From: an uncultured Verrucomicrobiota bacterium
Lineage (GTDB): Bacteria; Verrucomicrobiota; Kiritimatiellia; Kiritimatiellales; Tichowtungiaceae
Direction: 5' to 3'
NCBI GenBank assembly: GCA_903831085.1
Contig: CAIKWE010000055.1
Span: forward strand, 1-46,237
Length of the DNA stretch: 46,237 nucleotides
Position numbers and translations under genes: made by a program. The notes below the pieces were generated by a model, which worked only from the letters and a program-made list of their open reading frames with translations, made no database searches and was not told where the DNA came from. Every line of letters starts with the position of its first letter. Position 1 is the first letter of the stretch. Positions 35,724 to 44,051 of this stretch are shown in pieces.

Positions 35724-36539
35724 TCAGACGACAATCTTTTGAGGGTTGCGGTTTAACCAGGCCGCCCACCAGGAAAATGATGATTTCGGGGCGCGGATGT
35801 TGTGCTTGCATTGGCTCATCAGGAACATGTCGTCGGCCTGATCCGTCGTCTGATCAACATAGACCACCGGAAGATCCATCCTGAAGTTATTCTTCACCCA
35901 TTCAATGTCATCGGAAAAAACAAACAGGTGCGGTTGCGCATTCATCAAGACCGACTGCGTGATGATCTTATGTACCGCCTGCTGATAATACTCTAGTCCG
36001 GCTTCGTTCTCTGAACCTACGAAGTCTGTCCGCCGGACATGCAGGCTAATTGAGGCGGAGTCTCTGATTTGCTGCAGCAAGCCGTTTGAATACTGCGAGG
36101 TTAAGGGCTTGAAGGTGAAGTCACGGCGAATCTCTTCCGCAATAAAGTCGAAATACTGTTCGTGCTGCCAATATCCCTTGTAATAGACGTCTGTGCCTTT
36201 TGGCCAGATCGGCTTCCACATTTCGGGGTGAAATTTTTCATCCCGGTCGCGGCGCCAGGGATTGATGGCATGGATCTTAAGATTCCGCCCGATGAGCCAG
36301 TTGAACGGAGATTTTTTCTGAAGCCTGTGAAGCACATCTTTCCCAAAAACCGGCGGCTTCAATCCAAAGATCCGTTCGAGATCATACGTCCGGATACAAC
36401 AACGATGCTGAGGGTCCTGGGCGTCAAAGAAGCTGAGGTCCACACCAAAGGGCTCGCCGGTTTTATGAGCAAGGCCCTTCGCAAACGCGTATTGGAACAT
36501 CTGGTTCCCCAACCCGCCCCATATCTGAATGATGTTCAT
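35724..36539 (-). CDS. GT11 alpha-1,2-fucosyltransferase-like protein, C-terminus short
   Basis: The 271-residue protein has GGLGNQMFQYAFAKGLA, SISLHVRRTDFVG (the GDP-fucose HxRRxD motif), VFSDDIEWVKNNF and SSFSWWAAWLNRNPQKIVV, all hallmarks of GT11. It transfers fucose from GDP-fucose. The protein stops right after KIVV, where family members usually continue with another 15-20 residues (a PKxWF-like end), so the C-terminus appears clipped at the rearrangement junction. It may still be active. Confidence 0.9.
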   Translation of the reverse strand: MNIIQIWGGLGNQMFQYAFAKGLAHKTGEPFGVDLSFFDAQDPQHRCCIRTYDLERIFGLKPPVFGKDVLHRLQKKSPFNWLIGRNLKIHAINPWRRDRDEKFHPEMWKPIWPKGTDVYYKGYWQHEQYFDFIAEEIRRDFTFKPLTSQYSNGLLQQIRDSASISLHVRRTDFVGSENEAGLEYYQQAVHKIITQSVLMNAQPHLFVFSDDIEWVKNNFRMDLPVVYVDQTTDQADDMFLMSQCKHNIRAPKSSFSWWAAWLNRNPQKIVV

Positions 36540-36590
36540 AAAAACCTTTATTCGACCACGGATTACACGGATGCCACTGCTCTTTTTGAT

Positions 36591-36683
36591 TTATTTTAAC
36601 GGCCGCCCGTGCTGCGCATCGCACATCTTGACATCAAGATTCAGTTCGGCCCGCAACTGCGGCGCGAGCTGAGCGTCAGACAT
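36591..36683 (-). CDS. Short frame after the nucleotidyltransferase, 30 residues
   Basis: An ATG overlaps the nucleotidyltransferase stop by eight bases and opens MSDAQLAPQLRAELNLDVKM, then 10 more residues to a TAA. In MNT/HEPN pairs a partner gene starts just here; this frame is too short to be one and may be a truncated remnant. I cannot assign a family. Confidence 0.3.
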   Translation of the reverse strand: MSDAQLAPQLRAELNLDVKMCDAQHGRPLK

Positions 36684-36975
36684 AACAGGCCTCTTGCTGT
36701 ATGCGATTTTTCAAGAAGGGATTCATCCGCTCGCGATAGCTGACAATATCCACGTGCCGGTGCAACCGTTCCTCCAGCTCGATCCGGATTCGCGACAGGG
36801 TAAACAGATTCGGTTCTTTCAGGCGAACGACAATATCAATGTCGCTGTCCTCTGAGGCCGCATCTCTGGCCAGTGAGCCAAAAAGGCCCAGGGAAAGGAT
36901 GCCATACCGGGGGCCGAACTCCCGCTGAAACCGCTTCAAATCCTGCAGTACGTTTTCTTTCCTGATCGTTTCCAT
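36676..36975 (-). CDS. Minimal nucleotidyltransferase (MNT) domain protein
   Basis: This 99-residue protein has the core motif GLFGSLARDAASEDSDIDIVV (GSxxR...DxD) and HVDIVSYRERM, giving the three metal-binding acidic residues. Such minimal nucleotidyltransferases act as antitoxins that AMPylate a HEPN toxin, or as orphan enzymes. The ATG at 36975 is chosen because the open frame upstream consists of REP and other intergenic repeat. No complete HEPN gene is next to it. Confidence 0.85.
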   Translation of the reverse strand: METIRKENVLQDLKRFQREFGPRYGILSLGLFGSLARDAASEDSDIDIVVRLKEPNLFTLSRIRIELEERLHRHVDIVSYRERMNPFLKNRIQQEACYV

Positions 36976-37343
36976 ACGCTCGTCCTCGCCATAAGTCATC
37001 TGTTTCGGACTGTACCTTGCTTTAGGCTGAAAAGGCAAAAAGGAAATATTCAAACCAGAGCAGCAAAAGCTTTGATAGGACGCAGAGGAGTGGTTAATAG
37101 GGCTGCCTCGGAATACGGCGAGCCCGGCGGGCTCACCCACAGTGAGAAAGATTTTCTGTAGCCGGGGCCGATGGCCCCGGAAGAGGCGCGGCCACCGTCC
37201 GCGCCCACAGTAAGAGTAAGAGATAAGGCCCCACAGAAGACACAGGATAGAGCTTTCTTCAGCCTGCGAGCGATCTTCCCCTTCGGCAGGTTCGGCAAGT
37301 TCAGGGCAGGCAACCCTTGGAATCATTCGCGGTTCGATCGAGC
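36976..37343. repeat. Intergenic repeat block with three REP units
   Basis: No gene is seen. REP units lie at 37118-37140 (minus, GTGG head, GCGAGCCC/GGGCTCAC), 37158-37180 (plus, GTAG head, CCGGGGCC/GGCCCCGG) and 37186-37208 (minus, GTGG head, GCGCGG/CCGCGC). The CTTCGGCAGGTTCGGCAAG...CAGGGCAGGC word follows at 37264-37309. Confidence 0.75.
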
Positions 37344-38291
37344 TTATTTATTTAAACGCAGATTAAACTGGAACCAAAATAGAAATTGCACCCGCCAAGA
37401 GTGCCTGCCGTTTTCCTTTCGTTCGACATTGAACACCTGTACGGCCGCATGACGCAGACTGAACAGCAGATATTCGAACCCGCTGATGCGATAGGGAGTC
37501 AGCGACAGATATTTATAATACTTCCGCCACAGAGGGTTTCTACATTTGAGCGACCAGGGTTTATACGCATTGGTGTAATGGATGACGACCGGCGTCTTGA
37601 GATGCTTCCAAAGTTTGTATTTAAACTTATTTTTGATCTTCAAAAATGCCGTCTGTGTATTCCAGCAGAACGGGATAAAGCGAACGCGGCCCTTCCATGT
37701 CGCATTAAGGAGCCCCTGATCTAAATCGCCAAAACCATTCCCGGACTTCTTATAGGCCTCGTCAACTTCTCTTTTAAAATCGGTCTTCAGGATGGCGTCC
37801 AGATTGAAAAGAATAACTCCCGAATTGAAATAGCGGTCAGATTCTCTGGTTTTTACAAGATCATCGGGCCCATTGGGAACCACACCGGCGCAATATCCAT
37901 TCAGATCAATGTTCCACATGGGTGAAATGTCCCCGTCCACAATAATATCGCCGTCAAAATAAACGGCGCGGGAAACGTCCCTGGGAGCGTATTCGGGAAT
38001 CCTGATCCGGTAATAAGCGCCAATCGTCAGGTGTTTAATCCCTACCTGATTCCATCCGGCAAAATCAGATTCATGGATCTGAATGAATTCAACATCACAA
38101 TCGCGGTACTGCTTCATCCGGGTGAAGGCGTCCAAATCACTCTGCGCCAACCCGGAATAGATAAGATGAAAACTTGCCCGCGCCCCTTTCGCCAGGTTCG
38201 CCAGGATGGAGGCCATCAGCACGACATAATGCCGGGCATACGATGCGTTATTGCAGCAGAAATAAATGTGGTATGGCGAACTTCGTTCCAT
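37344..38291 (-). CDS. GT8 family glycosyltransferase
   Basis: The protein of about 315 residues starts YHIYFCCNNASYARHYVVLMASIL and has LTIGAYYRIRIPEY, VYFDGDIIVDGDISPMWNID (the DxD metal site), FNSGVILFNLDAI, GDLDQGLLNATW and VIHYTNAYKPW. These are the standard blocks of GT8 (LPS galactosyl/glucosyltransferases and glycogenin relatives). ATG 38291 has GAGGTG upstream and is favoured over one five codons earlier. Confidence 0.92.
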   Translation of the reverse strand: MERSSPYHIYFCCNNASYARHYVVLMASILANLAKGARASFHLIYSGLAQSDLDAFTRMKQYRDCDVEFIQIHESDFAGWNQVGIKHLTIGAYYRIRIPEYAPRDVSRAVYFDGDIIVDGDISPMWNIDLNGYCAGVVPNGPDDLVKTRESDRYFNSGVILFNLDAILKTDFKREVDEAYKKSGNGFGDLDQGLLNATWKGRVRFIPFCWNTQTAFLKIKNKFKYKLWKHLKTPVVIHYTNAYKPWSLKCRNPLWRKYYKYLSLTPYRISGFEYLLFSLRHAAVQVFNVERKENGRHSWRVQFLFWFQFNLRLNK

Positions 38292-38318
38292 GCGTTGGCA
38301 CCTCATAATAAACCGTCG

Positions 38319-39329
38319 TTACTGCGGCCAGGCGAATTCAGCCAGGGTGCCGTTGAAAGTGAACTTGCACATAAAATCCCCGATCGCTTTTCCTGAATAG
38401 TACTGGTGGGTCTTGATCCGGCCCGCGCGGCCGATCGCGCACGCTTCCTCCGGCCTTTGCGCCAACCGCTTCGCCTTCACAACCAGATCATCAAGCGAAT
38501 CAAAAAACACCATCTCCCGATCCGGCTCATAAAGCGCCTGCAAGCCGGATGCTGAATCAGAAAAGGTGCAGAGTCCGTTCCCGGTCAATTGCACAAGACG
38601 ATCCGAACTGTATAGCGCAATATCGTTCCTGTCCGAAAGGTTCAGCGCCATCAATGACTTCCGCAGGAGCTGGTCTTTTGCCTGACCCCATACAGGCGGC
38701 TGATCCATGCAAGCCGCAAATCCAAGCCGAAGCCCGTCCAACTTCCGGGCCAGCTCTTCGAGAAAAGCTCTTCGCTGGGGACGGTTTTTGTCCGAGCCGA
38801 TATAGACCAGGTCATATTCCTTCTTCGAATGATCTTCATCCAGATTCAGCCGCTCCAGATTGCTGTCTGCGGGATTCGGGATGAATGCAACGCGGCAGGT
38901 AGTCTTACGAAACTGATCGAGGTGCTCCCCGCCCGTTGTGACAAACAGCGCATCCAGATAAGGAAGCTTCGGAAACAGATGATCGTAGTCGTGCGGCGGA
39001 TAAACGGGATCGACATACCACAACGCGATCTTCATTCGGGGATGCGACTGCCTGAGCGTCCTCAGTGTTTCAGGTTTTATGTATTGCGCATGTCCAAGCA
39101 GCAACAGATCGGGCTCAACGTTCTTGCAACAGGCGAGCAGACACTGGTTGGCAAATCCCTTCCCAAAGTTCTTCGATCCAAAAATATTGGCGCGGGCGCG
39201 ATCATTGATCGAAAAGGGATATACATAATGCCCGGCTTGGCAAAGCCCGGTATGAAACTTGAATTCACAGTTGAAAAACTCCGTGCCGTCACGGGTCAGA
39301 CTATAATGGGCTGCGTGTACGATTCTCAT
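38319..39329 (-). CDS. CgeB-like GT-B glycosyltransferase
   Basis: The 336-residue product has an N-terminal MRIVHAAHYSLTRDGTEFFN, MKIALWYVDPVYPPHDYD, VAFIPNPAD, then a C-terminal domain with DLVYIGSDKNRPQRR, NLSDRNDIALYSSDRLVQLTGNG and a PEEACAIGRAGRIKTHQYYS end. This is the spore-coat CgeB/Glycos_transf_1_2 type found in polysaccharide loci. It is 27 bases from the GT8 gene and probably in the same transcript. Confidence 0.85.
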   Translation of the reverse strand: MRIVHAAHYSLTRDGTEFFNCEFKFHTGLCQAGHYVYPFSINDRARANIFGSKNFGKGFANQCLLACCKNVEPDLLLLGHAQYIKPETLRTLRQSHPRMKIALWYVDPVYPPHDYDHLFPKLPYLDALFVTTGGEHLDQFRKTTCRVAFIPNPADSNLERLNLDEDHSKKEYDLVYIGSDKNRPQRRAFLEELARKLDGLRLGFAACMDQPPVWGQAKDQLLRKSLMALNLSDRNDIALYSSDRLVQLTGNGLCTFSDSASGLQALYEPDREMVFFDSLDDLVVKAKRLAQRPEEACAIGRAGRIKTHQYYSGKAIGDFMCKFTFNGTLAEFAWPQ

Positions 39330-39349
39330 ACGAACTGTCGCTTACGTGA

Positions 39350-40216
39350 TTAACGATCCAACCGTTTATGTGTAAACAGACCGCCTGAAACACCAATCTT
39401 AAAATGCTGACCCCGCCACCACCGGCAATTCAGCGGTTTCTCCATATCCTGAAAACCGTTAACAGTGCGGCTTCGCGGATGCCGATCCGCATAATCCAGC
39501 ATCTGGAGAAAAAACTTTTTCGTGGTCAAAATAGACTGATTCGTCCAGTTGATGACCTTGGAATCGACGATATACATTCCATCCTCTGCCTTCCAGATAT
39601 ACTTCGGAAATAATCGTTCCGGATTTTTCTCGATGTAAAGGCTCCGCCCCATCATGCGGATTCCGTAACTCGGATAAAAAAGACGCTTTAGAAAACGGCT
39701 CGACTTCCGCCGCTGAGAAATCTGAACCTCATCGGTCTGAACAAACCGCTCATCGATCTCAGACGGGGTGTGAACTGTCGTATACTTGCGCACATCCGCG
39801 AACTGCTCGCCGGGGGTGAATCTTGACCGCAACCTCATCACATCAATTTGTCCCGACGCGAGACCGTTCACGGCCCTGTTTATTTCAAACTTCGCTGTCG
39901 CCGCATCCACAACCAAAGGACAATCGTTTTCGAGATACAGAATGTATTCGCTGTTCAAATTCTCCACAACCCAGCGCATCCCGTTCTGGATGCCGACATT
40001 ATCGGGGCGCCCGCACCAGTCTAAATTATACTTCTTGGCCGTCTGAATATCTTCATCGCAAACGCATTGAAAAAAAAGTTTCGTTTCCGCGAAGAGGTCT
40101 AAAAAGTTGTGCTGCGCATACGCCTTCAGGGTTGCCTCAATCGTCCGCGGAGCCTTGTAAGAAAGGATGCCCACCGAGACCGGAATTTTAGAATGACCTG
40201 CTTTTCCTTCGCCCAT
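39350..40216 (-). CDS. GT2-like glycosyltransferase
   Basis: The 288-residue protein starts KIPVSVGILSYKAPRTIEATLKAY and has PDNVGIQNGMRWVVENLNSEYILYLENDCPLV, a GT-A core with an acidic metal site ENDCP. The C-terminal half has no motif I recognise. It is the first gene of the minus-strand glycan operon, with a GGAGAG site before its ATG. Confidence 0.78.
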   Translation of the reverse strand: MGEGKAGHSKIPVSVGILSYKAPRTIEATLKAYAQHNFLDLFAETKLFFQCVCDEDIQTAKKYNLDWCGRPDNVGIQNGMRWVVENLNSEYILYLENDCPLVVDAATAKFEINRAVNGLASGQIDVMRLRSRFTPGEQFADVRKYTTVHTPSEIDERFVQTDEVQISQRRKSSRFLKRLFYPSYGIRMMGRSLYIEKNPERLFPKYIWKAEDGMYIVDSKVINWTNQSILTTKKFFLQMLDYADRHPRSRTVNGFQDMEKPLNCRWWRGQHFKIGVSGGLFTHKRLDR

Positions 40217-40386
40217 TTTCTCTCCGCTTCATCATAAAAACCCATCGCCCGGCTCACGACCGTAAAATAACCCATCCCTGGCTGATCGCTCACCCGCCGG
40301 GTAGTTGCCGGACAGTTATAGCGCAACACCCCGGCCATTAAAAGCTTCCTGGGGCCGGAATTATACGGAGCCCATTCGTCTTCATT
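40192..40386 (-). pseudogene. Possible decayed gene fragment upstream of the glycan operon
   Basis: A short frame encodes DEWAPYNSGPRKLLMAG, a PATTRRVSDQPGMGYF stretch and a WAKEK end, with protein-like composition. It is cut at its 5' side by the ATTCGTGTGATTAGTGG repeat word and runs into the start of the next gene in another frame. I do not recognise the family. It could be the tail of a lost glycan gene. Confidence 0.3.
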
Positions 40387-40833
40387 CGTGTGATTAGTGG
40401 GCAGTCTGTTTTTGATTGCGGCTTTTATTACCGCCCCCACCGTGGGCGGCTACAGAAAATTAGATTCGCTCTCTTCTGTGGGTGCGGACGGTGGCCGCGC
40501 CTTTCCGCGTGTTCTGCAACCCTCGGAACCTTCGTTGCCCTTCGTTTCCTTCTGTAAAATCTCTCCATCTTCCGGCCTCCATGATTTCCAACCCTCGGAA
40601 CCTTTCCGTGTGTTCGGTGTCTTCCGTGGTGAATCCCTCTTCCAACCCTTAGAATCCTCTCTGTGCCTCCGTGCCCTCTGTGGTGAAAATCCCCATCCGC
40701 GTTCATCCGTGTCCATCCGTGGTTAATCTCTTTCCAAACCCTGTGATTCAGAGAATAAGATAAATCCTTTGTGGGCTGTTCAAAATATGATAGGTGATCT
40801 TCGAGAATCAAATCGCGAACCTTCACGATCAAT
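40387..40833. repeat. Intergenic mosaic of repeat words
   Basis: No gene is seen. In order: REP minus 40431-40453, REP plus 40478-40500, the CTTCGTTTCCTTCTGTAAAA word, a TTCCAACCCTCGGAA variant (40586-40600) and a TTCCAACCCTTAGAA variant (40640-40654), TGTGTTCGGTGTCTTCCGTGG, and CATCCGTGTCCATCCGTGG. Confidence 0.75.
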
Positions 40834-42606
40834 ATGAAGTCTGACTCAACCAGATCCCTGCGCGGCCGATGGCCATTGATCCTCGCCGGCCTCACCGCCG
40901 TGGCGGGTCTCTGCCTTTCTGTGTACCTCCGCTCCCGCATTGCGCAAACAGAGGCCACCACGGCGCGGCTCACGGCGGAAACCCTGCGGCTGAACACCGA
41001 ACAGGAGCTGAACCTGTTCGTCGAAGTGCTCGAATCGGTTCGCGCCCTGCACGCGTTGTCCGCCGCGGTCAATCAGGCGGCCATGGACGAATTCATTGAA
41101 AAAGGTCTGGTTCACCAGCACGCCGTGCTCGGGGCGTTCGGACTCACCCAGCGGATCAGCCCGTGGCTGCGCGCCGTGCTCGAAGAACAGACAAAAGCAA
41201 ATCCGGAAACGGGCTACCGCTTCCTGCAGCAGGGTCCGGACGGAACCTGGGTTCCGTCCGAACCCCGGAACGCTTATTATCCTCTCACATGGCAAAACCG
41301 GAAAGACGCGCTGAACATCCCCATTGGATTCGACTTCTCCTCTCTGAGCGAGGCCCGCCGCACGATCAAACGGATCGAACAGACCCGCCGCACCGCCTTA
41401 GTTCCCTCGCCGATCCCCGACTTTTCCGCGTCCGGCGCCAACTCCTATTGGGTTTTCGCTCCCGTTGTGCCGGGACGGGTCGAAGCCAACCCCATGTATA
41501 TGCCGGACACCGTCATCGGGTTTGCCGTTGCGGTGCTCCATCCAGAGACGATCCTGAAACGCGTTGCCGCGCGCTCCTCCGTGTCGCCGTCCGGACTCCG
41601 GTTGAATTTAATGGTTCCGCCGGATCCGAAGGCAAAAGAAACGATCCAGCTCGTCAACGGCGCGTGGCTCTACCGCTATCCGCTGGAAGCCATCGACGCT
41701 CAATGGATTTTTGAGTGTTCTCTGCCGGGCACCGTCACCGGTCACCGGTCTGCGGCGGCGCTGGCGGCCGGACTGCTCATCACCGCGCTCATGACCAGCC
41801 AGTTGCTGTTCCTCAGTGGCCGAACCAGAAAAATCGAGGCTAAGGTGCTGGCCCGCACGGAAGATCTGCGCATCGCCAACGCCCGCCTTGAAAAAAGTTT
41901 CCATGAACGGGCGCACCTTGAAGAGGAAATGAATGAGCTTGCCGCGCGCGAACGCCGCCGAATGGGCCGCGACCTGCACGACTCGCTCGGCCAGAAGCTC
42001 ACCGGAGCCGTTTTCCTCAGCCGTTCCCTGCTGGACTATTTTTCGAACAGAAAAGATCAGGAGTCAGGAGTCAGGGGTTTGGAGTCCGAAATCAGCAATC
42101 GGCAATCGGCAATCGAAAATCAGGAAGTTCACGCCCGGACGCTGAACGAAACTCTTAAATCCGCAGTCAGTCAGGTGCGGAATATGGCGCGCGGACTCGC
42201 CCCTGTAACCCTCAACGACGAAAGCCTCTGCGAGGCGCTCGAACAGCTGGCTGAAGAAATGACAGGGATGTACGGTGTTTCGTGCGAGGTCGCCGAATGC
42301 GACGACCTGTCCGCTCTCGGTCAGAAAACCAAAGAACAGCTCTACCTCATCGCCCGCGAAGCGGTGAACAACGCCGCCCGCCACGCGCAGGCCGGACGCG
42401 TAACCGTTCGGCTGACCGGCGGTGAAGCCGGCTGGAAGCTGTGCGTTGAAGACGACGGCAAGGGACTGTCCGGGACACAGCAGTCTGCCGGAGAAGGCAT
42501 GGGCATACGGATCATGCGGCACCGCGCCGGTCTGATCGGAGCCAGATTCGCCATGAGCCCGGCCTCCGGCCGCGGCACCCGCGTTGAAGTAACCAGTAAT
42601 GCGTGA
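40834..42606 (+). CDS. CHASE-domain sensor histidine kinase (NarX-like)
   Basis: The 590-residue membrane kinase has an N-terminal helix (about 10-30), an extracytoplasmic CHASE-like domain (about 50-270, with AFGLTQRISPWLR and YYPLTWQNRKDALNIPIGFD), a second helix (about 305-325), a HisKA_3 domain with RDLHDSLGQKLTG (phospho-histidine) and a HATPase domain with EAVNNAARHAQA, VEDDGKGL and GEGMGIRIMRHRA. It partners the LuxR-type regulator downstream. A 70-base low-complexity repeat sits in frame between the two dimerisation helices (42055-42125). No strong ribosome binding site is seen before the ATG. Confidence 0.9.
   Translation: MKSDSTRSLRGRWPLILAGLTAVAGLCLSVYLRSRIAQTEATTARLTAETLRLNTEQELNLFVEVLESVRALHALSAAVNQAAMDEFIEKGLVHQHAVLGAFGLTQRISPWLRAVLEEQTKANPETGYRFLQQGPDGTWVPSEPRNAYYPLTWQNRKDALNIPIGFDFSSLSEARRTIKRIEQTRRTALVPSPIPDFSASGANSYWVFAPVVPGRVEANPMYMPDTVIGFAVAVLHPETILKRVAARSSVSPSGLRLNLMVPPDPKAKETIQLVNGAWLYRYPLEAIDAQWIFECSLPGTVTGHRSAAALAAGLLITALMTSQLLFLSGRTRKIEAKVLARTEDLRIANARLEKSFHERAHLEEEMNELAARERRRMGRDLHDSLGQKLTGAVFLSRSLLDYFSNRKDQESGVRGLESEISNRQSAIENQEVHARTLNETLKSAVSQVRNMARGLAPVTLNDESLCEALEQLAEEMTGMYGVSCEVAECDDLSALGQKTKEQLYLIAREAVNNAARHAQAGRVTVRLTGGEAGWKLCVEDDGKGLSGTQQSAGEGMGIRIMRHRAGLIGARFAMSPASGRGTRVEVTSNA
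42055..42125. repeat. Low-complexity word in the kinase gene
   Basis: Units GGAGTCAGGAGTCAGG and CAATCGGCAATCGGCAATCG follow each other and are read as QESGVRGLESEISNRQSAIE. The element lies at the turn of the kinase dimerisation hairpin. Confidence 0.75.
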
Positions 42607-43322
42607 TGCGTAATGGATAATTTTATTTCACAGAAGGTAACGAAGGACAACGAAGGGAATTAAAAAACTCTAAAAACTGCGGTTCCATCATCCGAAGCCA
42701 ACCTTCGTTCACCTTTGTTTCCTTCTGTAAAAAACTCTTTGCTTGCGGCTTTTATTACCGCCCCACTGCGGGCGGCTACAGAAAATTAGATTCTCTCTCT
42801 TCTGTGGGTGCGGACGTTGGCCGCGCCTCTTCCGCGTGTTCTGAGGGCGGTCTTCCCCTTCGTTTTCCTTCGTTACCTTCTGTGAAAAATCTCTTCCCCT
42901 TCGGCAGGTTCGACAAGCTCACCGCAGGCAAGCTCAGGGCAGGCAACCCTTGGAACCTTTTTGTGCCTTTTGGTGTTTTTGCCCGTCGCCTTGCTCCTTG
43001 CTTCGCATTCGCGAAGCCTGTCTCCCTCTGGTCGGCTCGCGGTTCCGTTTTCCAACCCTCGGAACCCATTCGTGTTAATTCGCGTTCATTCGCGGTTCCG
43101 TTTTCCAACCTCTGGAATCTTTTTATGGCTTCTCGTGTTTCTTGCGGCTATTCTCTCCAACGGAACCCTGAACTGTGAATTCAAAAATCGAAAAACAAAA
43201 CCCGGCCTTCGTTTCCCTTCGTTGCCTTCTGTTAAAAATCTTTTCCACCCCTCGGAACCTTTTTGTGATTTCTTGTGTTTTTTGTGGCTATTAAGCATAT
43301 TCGATCGGTGAATATTAAAGAT
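42607..43322. repeat. 700-base repeat mosaic between kinase and regulator
   Basis: No gene is seen. It starts with a palindromic MITE-like element (42626-42735). It then holds a REP pair (42758-42779 minus, 42804-42826 plus), further CCTTCGTTACCTTCTGTG words, the CTTCGGCAGGTTCGACAAGC word (42896-42945), an exact TTCCA-N5-TGGAA palindrome (43103-43117) and variants with CGGAA (43050, 43243). Words of the type TTCTTGTGTTTTTTGTGGC occur twice. Confidence 0.75.
42626..42735. mobile_element. MITE-like palindromic element, copy A
   Basis: TTTCACAGAAGG... at the left faces ...CCTTCTGTAAAA at the right, with about 27 bases of imperfect terminal inverted repeat. A second copy with the same interior (ATTAAAAA, CTAAAAACTG, GATTCCAT or GGTTCCAT) lies at 44069-44170. 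No coding capacity. Confidence 0.55.
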
Positions 43323-44051
43323 ATGAATTACTCGGCAGATAAACCGGCCCGCGTCCTGATCGTTGACGACCACGCCATTGTCCGTTACGGCATGGGCGTG
43401 ATGCTCTCCGGCGCGAACGATCTGACTCTGTGCGGAGAGGCCGGAACCTACGACGAAGCGCTGACGGCCATTCGCGAACTCAAACCCGACGTTGCCGTCA
43501 TAGACCTCATCCTCTACGACCGGAGCGGCCTCGACCTCATCCGGGAAATCAGACGTCAGGAGTCAGAGAACAGAGAACAGAGATCAGACAACCTTCTGAC
43601 CTCTGACCTCCGGCCTCCGACCTCTGTCACCCTCCCCATCCTCGTCATGTCCATGCACGACGAAGCCACCCATGCCGAAAAAGCCCTGCGGGCCGGCGCT
43701 CAGGGTTACATTATGAAAGAAGATGCCGACGAAGTGCTCGTCGAAGCTTTGCGCGCCGTGCTCAGCGGAAAACTCCACGTCAGCGGAGACATCAACGAAA
43801 AACTGCTCCGCACCTATGTTGAGAGCGACGACAGCGCGGTAAGCAGCGGCGTGGAAAGCCTGACGGATCGCGAGAAAGAAATTTTTGAATGCCTCGGAAA
43901 AGGACTCACCACGCGCAAAATCGCCGAGCAGTTCAATCTCAGCCCCCGGACCGTGGAAGTGCACCGCGCCAGCATCAAGAAAAAACTGGAGTGCGAAGAC
44001 GCCGCGCAACTCTTGCGCACCGCCGTCCAATGGGTCGAATCCCGCAGTTAA
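43323..44051 (+). CDS. LuxR/NarL-type response regulator
   Basis: The product of about 242 residues has a receiver domain (VLIVDDHAIVRYGM, phospho-aspartate in VAVIDLILYD, then MSMHDE and GAQGYIMKEDA) and a C-terminal LuxR helix-turn-helix (LTDREKEIFECLGKGLTTRKIAEQFNLSPRTVEVHRASIKKKL, shown in part). It should be phosphorylated by the kinase 716 bases upstream. The ATG at 43323 has only a weak site; an in-frame GTG at 43308 is possible. A 73-base repeat is inserted in frame between helix 3 and strand 4 of the receiver (43555-43627), lengthening that loop by about 24 residues. Confidence 0.93.
   Translation: MNYSADKPARVLIVDDHAIVRYGMGVMLSGANDLTLCGEAGTYDEALTAIRELKPDVAVIDLILYDRSGLDLIREIRRQESENREQRSDNLLTSDLRPPTSVTLPILVMSMHDEATHAEKALRAGAQGYIMKEDADEVLVEALRAVLSGKLHVSGDINEKLLRTYVESDDSAVSSGVESLTDREKEIFECLGKGLTTRKIAEQFNLSPRTVEVHRASIKKKLECEDAAQLLRTAVQWVESRS
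43555..43627. repeat. Low-complexity word in the response-regulator gene
   Basis: GTCAGGAGTCAGAGAACAGA faces CTTCTGACCTCTGACCTCCG, so the element is partly palindromic. It is read as ESENREQRSDNLLTSDLRPP and leaves all receiver motifs intact. Confidence 0.75.

Noticed and set aside
37000-37326. An N-terminal extension of the nucleotidyltransferase of over 100 residues
   Set aside because: It is translation of REP and other repeat words; the protein has a good ATG at 36975 and the normal length from there.
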